The translations under genes and the position numbers were made by a program. From Typha latifolia (taxonomy: Eukaryota; Streptophyta; Magnoliopsida; Poales; Typhaceae): a DNA stretch of 64,000 nucleotides. The stretch's first letter is position 1; every line of letters begins with the position of its first letter. The notes under the pieces are model-generated. The model had not been told where the DNA came from, searched no databases, and saw nothing but the letters and a program-made list of their open reading frames with translations. The stretch spans positions 3,660,501 to 3,724,500 of the forward strand of contig CM034104.1 in assembly GCA_019914945.1 (NCBI GenBank), read 5' to 3'. Below are positions 11,141 to 24,257 of this stretch, piece by piece.

Positions 11141-12600
11141 ATTGGGAAAGGCGTGTGCGTGTACTCAATAGAGAGACGCTCGGAGAAGTACGTCTTCTCC
11201 GGAGGGGTTGGGGGATTCACTGCAAGGCCCGGATGCGGGTGATTTAGTGCAGCCAGGGTTGAATTGGTTGGGCAACCACTAGTGGGAAGACAAGTGACCG
11301 GATGCGATAAATTCCTGCAGCAACAGTGGGGGAGGAGGGTTTGGCCCTACATGCCTAACTTTTGCCAATGCGAAAGGAACTCCCTCCTTCCTGAGCTGAA
11401 GACTCTTTTGGATTCTATTAACTGCTTTGAAAAGAACTTGTCACTGGATTAGAAGCAATGATTTAGTTATGTTGACAACTCGAACTCTATCTCTCTCTCT
11501 ACCTCTCATGTTAATCTCAAACTGGGCAGACTTTTTCGACCTCTAATTGCAATGGAAATCATACTATAATTAGTATTTAGACATCTAATATACATGGTTT
11601 GCATCTGTACGTTTAGTATTTGTAAATGTATTACTAAATGTTCGTAGAACACTCACTCTCTCGGTTAGGTTAGCACTAACAACGTTTCGACAAATAGCAT
11701 CTCACTAAAAATGACTAGAATGTTTTTCTTTTTCGAGGCATAACGATATTCTTTTGGTCAAAATCTCAGAGCTAGAAGAGGAAGAAAATTGAGGACTCTC
11801 AACCCTCTTTGTTTTTCTTCCTAATCTCAGGTTTCATCTCGTTTGAATACCATGAATTTGTTGGTATGAACGAGGGTTCAGGTTGGCAAAAGGCTTTTTG
11901 GTAACCATATCGATTTGACTGCATAAGTTGAAGAAAATTTGAAGCAAAAAAACATCGTATGTACTTATTCCGAATCATCTTACATTGAAAATCCTCTCTA
12001 AATATCTCTATTTTCTTCTGTTCAAATTGCCCCTACCATAAAATACAAAGAAGACCTGCATGCATGTAAAGTATGTTAAACAGTTGTTTGACCATGGTAG
12101 AAGAACACAATTGAACCAATAGGTGTGCCTTATTCCAAGCCTTTGGCAAAGATAGGATTACTACGACAGCGATTCACAACTAATACATTTTTTTGGTTCA
12201 TTCTATATAGAAAATTGTATATGAGCAGAAAAAATGGAATAAGGTGTGTGACCATCGTCCGAGCGCGAGCGCACACACACACACACAAAAAAAAGTAATG
12301 AAGGAAGCGAAGGAATCCGCCCTCCCGCAACAATTAAGGTGAAGATGTGCTCCAAAGGCGAGCCTTGTCATCCAAAACCTCTGAGTCAGAGGTGTCCAAG
12401 AAGCATGAGGATTGACCTAAAACCCCACCTAGATCTTGGGCATCAGTTGCTGCTAGCTCTCACTAGGCTAATAGCACTCAATGGAGTATCTCGGATGAGA
12501 TACTTACGAAGATTTAGGCTAGACCGAGGACTATGTGGTCTTCCCAAGTTCTTAGAAAGATGGAAATGCTCAATCTTTGGGAGGTTCCTAGGGTGATGCA
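11141..12600. other. Intergenic spacer
   Basis: This is the promoter side of the GPAT gene, followed by AT-rich DNA. There is a short CA run at about 12271-12287. No gene or clear element was recognised before the LINE remnant begins. Confidence 0.6.
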
Positions 12601-14450
12601 TCCCCTTGGCAAGGTTGAAGGGCATTCTTGCTATACTCTGGAATAGCATTGGGGATTCCTCTGTCTCGAATGTAGAAGATGAGTTCTATATCTTCTAGTT
12701 CAATAAGGAGGATATGAGCTTTACGCTCACTAACAAGCCTCAGACAACCAAGAGAATTAAGGTGTTGAACCCGATTTCATGGCGGAACAACTTCCATCCT
12801 TTGTCAGAAGCCTTCATCATAGCCCCCCTGTCTAGATTCAACTACATAACCTCCCCAAGGAGCACTAGGAGCTCGAAGCTCTCATTACGGTGATGGCCTA
12901 TTTCAGCAAACTTTTTAGGGTTGATAAAACATCACCGGACCTCACGCAGAGCAAGTTTGCAAGGATGTGCGTGAAGGTGGACTTAAAAAAAATATCTTAA
13001 AATGGTTGTCTGGCTAGGGCCTAAATCTAAGAATGCCAACCAACTAAGTAGTGGTGTACGAAATCATCTCCTCCTTCTGCTATCTATAGTCACATTGGGT
13101 GCAAAGCAGATAAATGCCCAGAAGTTAACGTGGTCGATAACCACAGAAGGTGACAAACCAATATCACCATAGCAATGCCATTGAGTCATGCAAGCAAAAC
13201 GATGAAACCACATTGGAGCAAGGTCCCATGTGGTGCACCGTCCAATGTAAACCTAGAAGAAGCATGCCCCAAAGCAGTCCCAACCTAAGATGGAAAATGT
13301 TCATCTTGTTTCGATCCAATCGTGAGATGTCCTAGTGTCACCTACAATATATATAGTCTGGCCACCTCTAACTCGTTGAAAACCACCAACCAAGCTGACA
13401 GTTAGATAGAGAAAGATCCACAACCTCCTAATATTGACACGTCGATAGAGCATTCAATGGAGAGTGGAGAGGTCATTATGGATATTACGGACCTAGACCT
13501 AGCTGATAAGTCAGTGTGCTAGAGCTAAGCTTGGCGGTATTTAATGGACTATCCATTCGGCTTGGCATTGGCAAGTATCGAATGCCACAAACAACATACG
13601 TGAAGATGAGCATAGGCTAAGAGCGAGCCTAACGTAAAGCCAGAAGGGTCTTATCCCAAGAATATCTTTCAAGACAAGCTAGCATCGACCATATAAGGGT
13701 TGGCCTTGACTTGGTCGAGCAACCTTATGAACAAACATGTGGAGGCGGTCAAGTCCCTTAGGATGGCTCTACTCCTTACTCCCCTCGTGGAGGAGGAGAC
13801 GGACATGGACCTCGTCGCATCTAGGTCCAACAAGATCGAGTGTTTGCCAACATTATTTGGCTCAATGCACACCCATACTACAAGGTTCTCTACCTATATC
13901 AATCTGCTTTGGATCATCCCCATTACTTCTAATTGTCCAGCCCCCTCTTGTAGGATAGCTTGACCTTTTCAGTTTGAACTAAATTGGTTTGACTATGAGG
14001 AGAAGCGAATCATGAATGAAGTCTAAAAAAATAACCTGAGATAACCCTCTCCACGACTCCACACATTCATGCACAAGGTGTGCACTCTGTAAGGGGCCTT
14101 ACATAGCTAGAACAAGAAGGTGGTGGGTAAAATTGAATATGAACTGGATAATACTATCCTTTCCATCCAGGATCTTGAGGGGCTCAACGCTCTTAGGCAT
14201 TTAGATTCGACCGATCTGTGTGCCCTTAAGAGCCAGTACAACTGTAAGTCTGCTCCTTGCAGACAAATTAACCTTAAATGGCTCTAGCGATTTTGTCTCA
14301 AATGGGTTCAGGAGGGTGATCTGAATACCAAATTATTTCCTCTCTCAACCGCAATACATTGGAAGTGCAACCACATACCCGGGGTCATGAAGGAAGAGGG
14401 AGTATGGGTTCAAGAACTACCGAGGGTCATGAAGGTCTCAACCTGGCCAA
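12600..14450 (+). mobile_element. Heavily eroded LINE (L1-type), ORF1 and front part of ORF2
   Basis: Three landmarks of plant LINEs occur in order on the plus strand, each in a different frame. First, at about 12780-13110, is an ORF1-like gag domain (DUF4283 type): VDKTSPDLTQSKFARMCVKV at about 12915-12975 matches the conserved core, followed by a ruined zinc knuckle (FCY...SHW near 13075-13105). Second, around 13820-13915, is the end of the endonuclease domain with DRVFANIIWLNAHPYYKV and a decayed S-D-H motif. Third, around 14296-14415, is the linker before the reverse transcriptase (WVQEGDLNTKLFPLSTAIHW). No reverse transcriptase was found after it, so the copy is truncated or lost there. 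Stops and shifts are frequent, which marks an old insertion. Limits are approximate. Confidence 0.75.
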
Positions 14451-16528
14451 CCTCTAGTGTCCAGAGCTCCCCTCAATTTCAACCGAGGGAACTCGCTTTC
14501 GACATCTTGTCACTGCCTTTGATGATGCCACCACTGCCGACTCATAGATTTAGTGGCCTCACCCAAAGGGGATCAAGCTAGGTTGATCTACAATTTCCTT
14601 GCTTCAAGGAAGCCTCTCAGGTGGGAGAGGTGGAAGCAAATATGGTGCCCTGTCCTAACGAGTCTGCTCTCCTAATAGAAATTTGAACAATACAGTTAAG
14701 CCTCCAACTTGTCGAGAAAAAGGTAAAGCTTAATCCTTGAAATAGATTCCTTAAAGGCTGTCAGATTGCTCAAGGTTAAAACCTCCGGCCATTGGAGGAT
14801 TAAGAACCTTATTGTGGAGTGTCAGAACCTCTAAATGGAGTAGGGAAGCCTCATGTTGCTCTGTTATCAGGCCTACAAGCCATATTCCCCCTGATCTTTC
14901 TAACTTGTTCATTTTTGACACCCACTTCTTATCGCTGAGTGAGGAGTTTTGCTAACTACAACTCTTTATTAAAAAAAAAAATATTGTACTTGTATCCGAA
15001 ACGAACATTGTATTAAAAAGAGTTTTTGACCAAACTAGTCCTCAGAATGGAATTACTGTCTTATTCTGCCTTATAAAGTTTTTCTATATCTTCACAATAA
15101 TATATTTTATTATTAAAATAAATAACTGACGTTACAAACTTTTTTTTTATATTTTTAACTATATCTTTTTTATTTCATATTTTCAATAATAAAATACTCA
15201 ACTTTTCAACGTTGTATCCTCTCTCTTTTTTGTAAATCACTAAGTTTCTCAACATTTTTTTTCTTTCAATAAAACTGCCGACCATATCAGCATTTTACTT
15301 AAAAAATTGCTGATCCAATTAGTTTTAGCTAAGTGAAATACTTAATAATTTCATATTTTATTTAAGGCTACAGTAAAATAAATTACTTTGACCATTAAGT
15401 TTGGCGTGTAAGACATTTAGGAAATGATCTAGTTTGGTCAAAACTCGTCCTAAAGCATTTCCTGGAAGGATTCCAGGATAAAAACATGTACTAGAATTAA
15501 TGAGAAAAGCTCCATATGTTAGCAGAAACATGGTATCTGTCACCTATCAACTGCTATTGAAGTGAAGTTTGGTCACCTCTGTCCCTGGAAAGTGGGAACT
15601 CTTTGACATCTACGTACGTATGACTTAAATTGACTCTCTGACAAAAAGTTTTTTAACACCTTGAATATTGAATGCAACTCAGCAAAAGCTAATTCCAAGG
15701 TTAATTAAGTGACTTGATTTTTTTTTTCTCCAGCATTGAGTAAGGTTTCGCAATCAAGATCATAATAGCTACTTGTTTATTATAAACAAAACTTACCAAC
15801 AATAAGCATACATTCAAAGGTGGCGAATTTTGACTAAATAGAACTTAGATTTAATATAATCAAATTGAGGTCATATATAAGTTTTAAACAGATAGTATTC
15901 CTGTTTATCATCTAAACTCGATCCAACCCAATTGTTGCCCGTCCATTGAAGCATCTTGAACATATCAATCTCCCACATTGTTTAAGACCCAACAAAAAAA
16001 TAAGGCACAAAACAACCACAATAACCAAAGACTAACTCAGTCTTCCTACTTGGTAGATACAAGATGGGATATGTACCTATAAGTCACAACACTTGTTCCA
16101 TTCTTGGATGCATCATGACCAACACCAATATCAACTCATCAATTCAGTATCCCAGAAGTGCTAAAGAGGCTAACAAAGAAGCAACACAAATTTCATGATA
16201 CAGAAGGGGGAACTAGATAATGGTCAGTCTCAGAATAGTGAGAAGGGCATTTTTTTTACCTTGAAAGTAATTAACATGAAAATTACTTACTTCATAATAG
16301 TTGAATCTGAGATCTCGTAAAATTATGTGGCCTGATATGTTTTACAGTCTATCGAGAATAAGTTACTCCACAACAAAAAAAAATTCGAGAGAAAGATAAC
16401 AGACATGTCAGAAGAATATCCAACGACGAGGAAAGGAAAGGAAAAAAAAAACACTACCAGCAGGAAAAATGAAAAAGCAACCGGATGAACACACTCAACA
16501 AATGCTTCTAAGCAGATATGGTACCATT
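14451..16528. other. Intergenic spacer
   Basis: Possible further LINE debris to about 14900, then AT-rich DNA. I see no gene, RNA or clean repeat. The 3' flank of the prefoldin gene lies at the right edge. Confidence 0.55.
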
Positions 16529-19500
16529 TTAGGTTTCTTTTAGAGCTTGGTTACTTCTTCGCTGATGAACATCCCAGTTGTACACCCGAGCAATGGTAAC
16601 CTGCACAAATATAATTTCAGATTTGTGATTTCTATATACAGTTTTAAATTAATAAAGAAGTTCAGAACCAGATTACCTGAGTGATAGTCACTTGATCTCT
16701 CAAGAACTGCAGATCAGCAACAAGGACTTCAGAACTAGCTTTAGCATTTTCTAAGTTCTTTTTCAGAAGAGACTCGGCCTGCAAAGGGTTCTAATGAATT
16801 AGCACTGGCAAATCCCTTTTTTACTTTTCTTTCCTGCTAGAATTGCGTGCAATATCTAATCTAATGCAGGTATCTTTCAAACCAACCTCTTCACGGGAGT
16901 ACTCCAGCATCACATTTGCTCCCAACCAGAGACACACTGAGTCCGTATCCTCAATTCTTGCACGTGAATAAATTCCCTCAGATACCTCAAAATCAGCAAT
17001 CAGAGCCTGTATAAAGGAATTAGGAAGCTAATGATATGAGACTGCCTGGAAACTACGGTTATGGAAACCTTTGAGCCTAGAAGTATGAATCTGTTGAGGA
17101 CATAAAACTGAAATATAAAGTATAAACATTCACTGGATGACTTTTTTTCACCAAATTTGAGCATCTAAAAGTTGTGACAACATAATCCTACTATACCAAA
17201 GATAAAAAATAAAGATACCTGAATAATTATTAGAGGGAAATGCCTAGAAAGGTGGAAATATTGCATTCAGGAACAGTTAGTAATAGAGTACATGTGAGCA
17301 CAAAGACCTTCATGTTTGCATTATAACCAAAATATATCTTGACAATAGTAGATAGTGATTAACCACACTCTGCTGCAAATTTTTTTCATGGAAAGACCGC
17401 ATACTTTGCAAGCATATCACTGCTGTCATATAGCGATAAAGTTCCCACTAGTTTCAATCAAGATATGCAATGTTAAGGTAATAAGCCAATACCATTTTCT
17501 GATTTGGTATCTGTTACAAGCTCCTGATAACAAAAGTTACTGCACTTTCCACAACAAAAATCTCAATCCCATTTGAACATACATCAGTCATCTTCTTGGC
17601 CAACAACATGAAGTTCTGAAGAAAACTATTTATCTCTGGCTGATTCCAATTCATCCTATTGGCATAGATACAAAATTATGTGGAAAATGGATAGCCCACA
17701 TGAAAGAAATATGATTACAAAAACTAAAACCATGATCATGACTAGTATTTAAAAATTAATAATAACCAAAGCAATATGCAAACTATAAAAACAGTCACAG
17801 TGATAAGTTCTAATTAGTTGCTATTCTTACGCACATTTATGTCCTGTCATTGATGTAAATGTGGTAGCAGGCAAAATGAATACTACAAAAGCTGTTTCAA
17901 ACTGAACCAATTTTCCTATTTCTTTTACTTCAGAGCAGATCAAATTGGAAATTGAAACTCCGATGCTTCCAGAAGATAGTAAAAAGTAATACTTCCATAT
18001 TGTAAGATAAAATGAAAAAAAAATGAAATTACGTTGCTGAAATATCTCATCACAATATCAGGAAAAAAAAAAGGATTCCACATTTAAAAACAATCTGTAG
18101 GACATACATGTGGACCAAAAATGATTTAAAAAGAAATTTTGAAAGAGGAATTGACTATAAAGCATGTATAGGTATACGAGATCGGATACGATACGGATAT
18201 GCCGATATGGATAAATATATACATATATTGGCTACGTATCCTAATATCATGTTCTTATTTTTCAACATATATATTAGTGAACTTGTGTACTTGTATTTTC
18301 TTTATTGAGGAATTACATATTATTGTTGTGTATGATAGTTTATATACGGAGACCTCAAATTTATCCATTAAAAGAAACAATATTCATAACAAGGGTACAG
18401 TATATTAAGTAGTATATTACTAATTAAGATGTAAGATAAACAAAGGATTTCAATATATAAATTAGAAGAAATTGACCGTTGTAATAAAATTTCATAAGAA
18501 ATGAAAGATAACAGTCTCCTACAATTGACTCGTGTTGATAGGAATCTCGGAAATATCCGAGAAGTATTCGAGAAGTATCTGAGAAGCATCCACAACAATA
18601 ATTTTATTTTTAAAAAACCGGAGAATTTAATGAAGTATCTGACACATATCCAAAGGTATCCGACGAGTATCACATCTGATATGGATATGGTGAGTATGGA
18701 AATATCTGTGTTTCTTATGTGAAAAAAATCAATATGGTCCTACAAGAGCGCCTAAAAACAGAAACCAGAAGGTATTGAAAAAAAGAACATGTAAAAGTTA
18801 TATGAATAAGGCTTTCTAGAGTCATGTACCAAGTAAGTTACAAACATGTATTTAGTAACATCATAAATAGAGTAAAGCAATATCCAAAACATACTTCTAG
18901 GATAAAGAATTTATGTCATGATCATGATTAGAATCTGAAACCCAGAGTACTATTAATCTGCTAGAAGTCAAGTATTTATATGTAATAAGGTGGAGCGCTC
19001 CTCCTTGACAACATGCTTATGATATCCTATATAATATTTCACAAATTAACATGATATAGGCATATCACTGGTATATGAAGATGATTGCAGAAATCTAACT
19101 CCACGAGAACGTCGGGAAGATAACTTTACTTGCTAATATCACATTCAGCAATTATTCCATGCCAATAAAAAGATGTTAATATGAAGTACCGAAGAAAATG
19201 AGACGAACCTCACCAGAACCCTTTTTATCTTGTAACGTGGCAACAATATTCAAGCACTTCTCGATATCCGGAATTTTTGCCTGAAACAAAGAAAAGTAAA
19301 AACATCTTTGCTTTTGAGCCAACAGTTCATGAAAACAACTGATAAATAACCATAAACAGGACAATATTAGAGGGTAGCTTATACTTCCCCCAACAAAGCC
19401 TCAAACTGATTATCTCAATATGAAAAGAAGATACTGGGAACTTCACACTTGAGTATTGTCTGATACTTTCCTTTAAAAAGTATGGATATGTGCTGATTCT

Positions 19501-21781
19501 CACCACCAAAGAACTAATTTGAATTTTTTCCCCTAATATTGTCTGATGACGTCCAAAATTTCAAATTAAAATTGCTATATACATCTTACAGCAAATTTTC
19601 TTTTGAGAGGAAATATGAGACATTTGTACTGAAAAACAAATCCAGTAGAAGTTATGAATCGCTTTGGCCAGAAAAAGAAGAGAAATGCACCTGAAGATCC
19701 CTTTGTTGAGCTAGAAGTTTCATCTCCACTATCTTATACTGCTGAAGCCTGAGAAAAAAAAAGGAAATTAAGTTCACAAAAAATCTAACATTATTAAAGT
19801 AACACTAGAAGAGACCTTTGGAAGAGCACCGAAAGCGATGGGCAACCCTGACAAATTAATATTATGTATCCATGTCCCAGAGTACATCCTAACCTGAATC
19901 ATCTTTCCAACCTCTTACTCTCATGAATATAAGACCAACAAGTAGAAGATTGATTTTTATAATGTAAGATACTTGACTCTTACATCCTAACCCGAATCAT
20001 CTTCCCAACCTCTTACTCTCATGAATATAAGACCAACAAGTAGAAGGTTGATTTTTATAATGTAAGATACTTGACTCTATATAGGATTGTAGGGATCCTC
20101 AAAAAGGAAAGCTAGTGATGTCATTTAAGTTCCCCAATTCTTTATTGGTTCAACCTCATTGCTTCCATATACATGTGTAGGGCTAGAGAGTACCCATTCA
20201 ACCAATTAGTGAATTGGTTCTACAAGGGAGACATCAAAGATATACCCATAAGTCGTATCTAGCACTAGATAAGCACGACATACATAAGGGCACGTTGGCA
20301 TTACTACTAGAGTAGAAAAAGTGCAGAAAAATGATTGAACAAATGAAAGATTAAATGCTCGCATATCAAGCACTAGATATGCGCGACATACATGAGAGCA
20401 TTTTAGCCTTACTACTAGAGTAGAAAAAGTGCAGGAAAATTATTGAACATATGGACCAAATGAAAGCTTATTGCTCTGCAGCATATTATACTACAAATAT
20501 ATATGAAAAACAGGTGGTTCTCTGACCATATAGTATCAAATTATGTTAAGTCCTGAAACCTATTGATCACAATTAAAATTTATTACACAGTAGAGATTCT
20601 TCCCATCTACCTTTTTAATTAGATCAATGAGGTACAGAAAATTCTAACAAGAGGCATTGAATTGCTGGTACTTCTCCACACAAAAAAAAAGAAAAAGAAA
20701 TTCTTCAGCAGAGATAAACAATGTCAAATCAGGATCAATGCTCTCGAGAAGGAAAAAAAAAACTTTGATGGCCATAGAAATTAATATGACTAACTTGATC
20801 AATATTAACACAACTTAAGATCATTGAATGCCCATTTTTATCTCATTTTCGAAAGAGTTGATCAATAAAATAGGAGTCCTTTAAATATCATCTCAGAAAA
20901 AAAGCAGGGGCTAAGCAACACTATATATTAGTGTCCATAGTGAACAAAAATTCCACGTATATATAATAAAACATCCAGTTGTCCCTTCATCTGACAAAAT
21001 TGGAGCACGAAAATTGTTGATGTTTTTTTAAAAAAGGAAAAAGATGGCAAATAAAAAAAAGACCAATTGAAGAGTTATATTATCTTAGTTGCATTCTCAC
21101 ATCTTTCGCATTGATTGCGAGAATATATATAAAGTCAATATTTTGGACGTTGCTGAACAGAAAACTGGATCACTCACAAGGTTTCGTAACATCAACTAGA
21201 AGAATCAAAACCTACTATTTTTCCCGAATATTAGCGATAAATCTCATAATCTGATATGTGAACCTACAGATCAGATAGCAGAGATAAGATTATTTGCGAC
21301 AATCGAAAGATGTCCATCCAACTAGAACTCCACCAATCAAGCTTGCGCAAGTCCACCAACTGTAGTACCAGACAATCAATCTCAACGAATCCATCGTCAT
21401 AAAATTTGGAAAAGGAGAACTACAAGAAACCATTGACCTAACCAGCACAGTAACTTAAAAAAGGTAGGATTTTACCGGAAAAAAAAACCAAGGAAAACGA
21501 ATTAGACAGGCACTACAAAATCCAACCAAGAAATAGAACAAAAAAATACTGCCAAAACCCAGATGGGTTTTCCACCGATCATTAGGGGGGATCAAAGAAA
21601 CCAATATAAGCGATCAAGTCGAATAAAGGAGGGACCTTTCTTGAAGGAGAGCAAGGGAGGAGTTCACGTCGAGGCCCGACTGCTTGAGGTAGGTCTCCAC
21701 ATCCTCCACGAAGGAAGCCGCCGGGATACCCCTTCTCTCCGTGACGCCTTGGGGAGAAGAAGAGGAAGCAGAAGCCGCCAT
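16529..21781 (-). CDS. PFD3: Prefoldin subunit 3 (PFD3/VBP1 orthologue), six exons
   Basis: An alpha-type subunit of the hexameric prefoldin co-chaperone, which hands unfolded tubulin and actin to the CCT chaperonin in the cytosol. Exons (minus): 21781-21636, 19748-19691, 19280-19209, 17006-16887, 16778-16677, 16600-16529. All junctions are GT-AG and in phase, giving 189 aa against about 195 in Arabidopsis. Recognisable stretches are [21 protein letters not shown] at the N-terminus, [34 protein letters not shown] in the central beta region, and [15 protein letters not shown] at the end. The N- and C-terminal parts form the family's two coiled-coil arms. Intron 1 (1.9 kb) holds tandem duplications and intron 3 (2.2 kb) a GATAC-rich repeat. 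The start codon lies 905 bp from that of SLD5, head-to-head. Confidence 0.97.
18165..18720. repeat. GATAC/GGATATG-rich stretch in PFD3 intron 3, probable miniature element remnant
   Basis: Both edges are dense in GATACGATACGG- and GGATATGG-like words (18170-18215 and 18655-18700), and the middle right part repeats GAGAAGTAT-type words (18550-18585). The two edges look roughly inverted relative to each other, as in a miniature DNA transposon, but I could not define terminal repeats or a target duplication. Confidence 0.4.
19884..20078. repeat. 98-bp direct tandem duplication in PFD3 intron 1
   Basis: The segment starting ACATCCTAACCTGAATCATC at 19884 is repeated from 19982 with only a few changes, and both copies run through the phrase TAATGTAAGATACTTGACTCT. 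The near identity implies a recent event. Confidence 0.9.
20261..20460. repeat. Imperfect tandem duplication (about 108 bp) in PFD3 intron 1
   Basis: AGCACTAGAT at 20261 and again at 20369, each followed by a CGACATACAT stretch, then TTACTACTAGAGTAGAAAAA and GTGCAG. The copies are more diverged than in the neighbouring 98-bp duplication. Confidence 0.8.
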
Positions 21782-22685
21782 TAAAGAGGGCAGTCTCTCG
21801 CTCGCTCGATCTCTCTCAATTGGCCGTGAAGGGTTTTCTCCGAGGAAAGTCCTGTGAAGTCTTTCATAAGAGTTATATTGGTCGATCCCGACCGTTGGAT
21901 ATAGCAAAGCTTCTGCTGATTTCCGAACACTATTTTGCACATAAACCCTCCGTTAAGGCCAAAGTTTTGAAGAAAGGCCACCAAATTATGCATGCAAACG
22001 GGTCGGGTATTACCTGATCCGACCCTGTCCGCATATGGAGATGATAGGATAGTAGGATATGATTTGAAAATTTTCTATCCTCCCCAAATCATGTCCAATG
22101 AAGATGACATACACTGCAACTAGACATATATAAGGCCTTGCTTGATTAATTTATTTTATTCTTTAGTCTTTATTGTTTTGGAGAGTAAACTTAGTTAGAT
22201 ATAAAAAAGATAAAAAAGATATAAAAAAGATAGAGATTACGAGAGGATATTATACACAAATTTTTCTTTGAATATTATCCAAATGGCATACAATATAGAT
22301 CTAGCACACATTGTTATCATTTAAAGTAATTATTTTCGGTCATCAAATGACATCACTCATCCTAATGACGCTACGATTAAACATACACTATATATATTCA
22401 AACCTACACTTGCATACATCACTTGAAATGTGGTTACAATAATCACTCAGTCAGCTACTGCCAGTTTAAATTTAATTAGAGTGTTTTTTTAAGATTAAAT
22501 TTATAATGTAGGGTAGAATAATAAATACTAATAAGATAGAATGTTAAAGAAATAATAATAAAGGGGACCCTAAAAATGATAGTGTCAAAGACTCAAAGCT
22601 CAGGGAGCAAAATGTAATTAAACCTATTTGCTTTCGTCGGCTGCTGTAAAATCCCGCGGAGAGAGGAGAGAGGAAGTAGAGAGTG
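21782..22685. promoter_or_regulatory. Divergent promoter region between PFD3 and SLD5
   Basis: There are 904 bp between the two start codons. The inner part is AT-rich and includes a short GATATAAAAAA tandem (about 22197-22235). I could not single out a TATA box for either gene. Whether control is shared is inference from the arrangement only. Confidence 0.5.
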
Positions 22686-24257
22686 ATGGCTTCTGGCGCG
22701 TGGGACGAGTCGCCGCCGCGACCGGCGGCTGCATCGCCGTCGTCGTTGGAGGCAACAACCGACGTGGATCTACTGAAGAGGGCGTGGAGGAACGAGAAGG
22801 AATCCCCTGAGATCCTTAGATTCGAGTCCGAGCTCGTCCACCGAGCCCGTGAGCAGATCCAACTCTTGGTAACCTCTCCTAAACCCTAAGATTTAACGCT
22901 AATCTTAATCCCTGATGCACCTCTTCACATTGTCACTAAATTCGCGTAGATATCAAAGTCTGACCATAGGATTCTTTTGGGAAAAAAATCGCTCTTTTTT
23001 TCTTCGATCTGCAATTACGGAGTTTTATTATAGATTACATGCTTCCATCTGCAATTTCTCAGCAAATGCAATAACTTGAGGCGCCAGCATAGCTTCGAAA
23101 TACGTGCAATGTTAATCTAAAGGAAATAAGAATATCTTTTTTCTTGTTTTCCTCTAGCATTTAAAAGATTTCACAGATACATGCCTCCTTTGGTAATTTT
23201 GCAATTGCAATGAATTTTGGTGGAGTGACAGTTAGAGATGCATTTGATTGATAATCTGGTTTGATTTTGATATTATGAATTGACTTGGATAAATGGGAAT
23301 GTGGATTAGGAAGAGACTGTAGAAGAATTTAGGGAGAACAGCGTTGACGATCTCGTCGTTTCCCTTTATCAGATGGATTTGGACCGTACCTTATACCTGT
23401 TGAGATCATATCTTCGGATCCGTCTGCAGAAGGTGATGCTGCCCTCTGAAATATTCATATTGGCCTCCTTTAGTATATACCTTTTTTTGTGGTTTAGAGG
23501 TATTATGTATATGTTTGCAGATCAAGAAGTACATGATCCACATTGCAAAGACCAACCTCTGGAATCTGCTTTCTGAGCAAGAACAGAAGTTTGCCAAACG
23601 GTGCACAGATATTATGGAAAAGCATCTTGAGCAGTCAGTTTTATCACGATTGCCATATGGCTATCAGTCCATTTTAAAGCAATCCATATCTAGTGAAGAA
23701 GATGACATGGGTATATTCTTTAGCATCTCATACTTCATAACTATATAGTTTATGTTAGTAGATTTCCTTCATTTGCTACTGTCAACCTAATTAAAGGAAA
23801 GGGACTTTAAGTGCATGACAAAGCTGATGCAAGGTTTTTGTCAATTGGAAGATCGGTTTGAGAAACTTGCAGGATATATATATAATGTCAGATAACTTGT
23901 TGGACACCCTTGGGAAAATTAAGGCATTGATGCTTATTGCATATTGCAAAAAGTTATTGTTCCTGAATCCTGACTAGTTGACTCAATGTGGTTGTCCAGT
24001 TCCAGAACCTCAGGTAGACACATTTGTCTTCTGCAAGGCAAAGTGTGACATTGGAGCTATCCAGCTCGATGACACGTAAGTATTTTGAGCTTGCATTCTG
24101 TTATTTATATCTGGTTCTTCCATCAAATTTGCTCACCTAATACATAATACTTTGAAGAGGGGGTGAGATTTTGGACTTGGTTGCTGATGACTTGTATGTA
24201 CTACGGTACAAGTCCATAAAGGGTCTTGTAGAGAGTGGCCAGATCGATCTTGTGTGA
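22686..24257 (+). CDS. SLD5: DNA replication complex GINS protein SLD5, five exons
   Basis: A subunit of the GINS tetramer that joins MCM2-7 and CDC45 to form the replicative helicase in the nucleus. Exons: 22686-22868, 23310-23432, 23521-23710, 24000-24075, 24158-24257. All are GT-AG and in phase, giving 223 aa, the family's usual length. The helical A domain includes LLKRAWRNEKESPEILRFE (about 29-47), QMDLDRTLYLLRSYLRIRLQK, FAKRCTDIMEKHLEQ and LPYGYQSILKQS. The small B domain at the end includes VADDLYVLRYKSIKGLVESG and closes with the typical IDLV C-terminus. The start follows family length; the codon just before it (GTG) is not used. It is divergent from PFD3. Confidence 0.97.
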
